Shown: piece after piece, positions 63,580-64,000 of the stretch
Numbering within the stretch: position 1 is the stretch's first letter
How the letters are laid out: every line of letters begins with the position of its first letter
Origin: Hermatobates lingyangjiaoensis
Lineage: Eukaryota; Arthropoda; Insecta; Hemiptera; Hermatobatidae
Assembly: GCA_026182355.1 (NCBI GenBank)
Contig: JAPFBL010001617.1
Span: forward strand, 6,476,001-6,540,000
Length of the DNA: 64,000 nucleotides
Reading direction: 5' to 3'
Translations under genes and position numbers: made by a program
Notes under the pieces: generated by a model
Databases searched by the model: none
What the model saw: only the letters and a program-made list of their open reading frames with translations
Told to the model about the DNA's origin: nothing

Positions 63580-63786
63580 CATCGGTTTAATCTAACAACG
63601 ACAGACGCCTGCCCATGTGACAGAATTACACCTCAGACGATAGATCACCTACTATTGGACTGCTGTAGACTACAACAACCAAGAGCCCATCTTATGAAGA
63701 CATACACAATATTAAAGGAAAGTGGCCCCCAGAAAAATCAAAACTTCTGGAAAAAGACATTTGGACTAATACATATCATTATATAA

Positions 63787-64000
63787 ATAAAATGTTTGAA
63801 ATTGTTTTAGATAATAACTAAATAGTTTTATGTCACATAACGTACTTTAAAATGTAATTATAAAATTAAATATAAGTTTGATGTGTTAATTTAAAAAAAC
63901 AAAATTGAATATACTATTGTAATTAAAGTTCAAAAGAACATGTAATACTGTAAGTGGAGCATGTGCAATAAAGATATTTAAAAAAAAAAAACACACACAC
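63787..64000 (+). other. LINE-W copy 4 3' untranslated region and tail
   Basis: AT-rich sequence with AATAAAGA at about 63967, an A run, then CACACACAC at the window edge. The CA end resembles the reversed GT tract at the 3' end of copy 1. Confidence 0.75.

Larger units (their letters stand above)
56570..63786 (+). pseudogene. LINE-W copy 4 ORF2, thumb to C-terminus, interrupted by insertion
   Basis: It starts SVNSLKYLGVTFDRRLTWSL and has one frame change near 56690. A 317-codon open frame (56762-57715) then carries RLFAIRLIKGYRTISYDAAC, RNase H (FNIYTDGSKDSDKVGCAFVV, CTNNQAEQLAILKAVEW, SWVQAHVGIEGNERADKLAK) and RIRYRMTYIGINYK. At GHRKMLSYL the R1-like LINE interrupts it. Beyond the insertion the frame resumes with the same codons and HRFNLTTTDACPCDRITPQT, IDHLLLDC (C-x-C-x7-H-x4-C knuckle). 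The stop is at 63784-63786. Apart from truncation, one shift and the insertion, this part is well kept. Confidence 0.88.
56531..64000 (+). mobile_element. LINE-W copy 4, 5'-truncated, split by a full-length R1-like LINE
   Basis: The left part (56531-57709) runs from the RT thumb into RNase H; the right part (63564 to the window end) completes the C-terminal knuckle and 3' untranslated region. It ends in AATAAAGATATTT, an A11 run and CACACACAC at the window edge. The break is a clean insertion with a 16-bp duplication. The 5' side abuts CA-rich repeats. Confidence 0.9.

Overview
This window is eukaryotic and almost certainly arthropod. It is AT-rich, its one securely identified gene is split by spliceosomal introns, and it is packed with arthropod-type retroelements: Penelope-like elements (PLEs) with GIY-YIG endonucleases, R1-like, LOA-like and Jockey-like LINEs, and Ty3/Gypsy elements. 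It also holds a hAT transposon and Helitron-type elements. One LINE has a 3' tail built from the arthropod telomere motif TTAGG. The species cannot be fixed from the sequence alone. There is no bacterial gene organisation; most open frames are transposon pieces or translated microsatellite.

Host genes: a complete three-exon PHF5A (SF3b14b/Rds3, 110 aa) lies on the minus strand at 604-1224, with a GC-AG first intron. A short candidate first coding exon (16335-16374, plus strand) starts with a signal-peptide-like stretch and ends at a strong GTAAGT donor. The rest is intergenic or intronic repeat.

Layout: 1.9-5.1 kb, decayed Ty3/Gypsy pieces; 5.1-6.2 kb, Helitron helicase fragment; 7.2-9.5 kb, LINE and PLE scraps; 9.9-10.66 kb, a degenerate minisatellite of about 38 bp; 11.0-15.5 kb, a second Gypsy element interrupted in its RNase H by a 5'-truncated R1-like LINE with an 8-bp target duplication; 16.8-20.3 kb, PLE ends with inverted repeats and AT microsatellites; 20.5-27.7 kb, Helitron helicase fragments mixed with a non-autonomous Helentron-like family; 27.7-32.1 kb, a complete 4.4-kb hAT element with a perfect 8-bp duplication, inserted in a Helentron-like copy and itself holding a PLE fragment; 33.6-43.5 kb, an RNase H-bearing LINE (called LINE-W here) split by a LOA-like LINE; 44-49.8 kb, two more LINE-W copies head to head around a CA repeat; 49.9-52.9 kb, a third PLE family with long inverted repeats, one arm split by a 1.6-kb Helentron-like insertion; 53-56.1 kb, the best-preserved PLE; 56.5-64 kb, another LINE-W split by a full-length R1-like LINE whose ORF2 is uninterrupted.

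The nesting gives a relative chronology: LINE-W, PLE family C and the Helentron-like repeats are older; hAT, LOA and the R1-like LINE are younger. It also gives exact element boundaries. The most notable items are the Helentron-like family with asymmetric terminal repeats and an internally defined empty site, hammerhead-ribozyme-like cores in the ends of three PLE families, LINE-W copies abutting AC repeats, the telomere-motif LINE tail, and the GC-AG intron.
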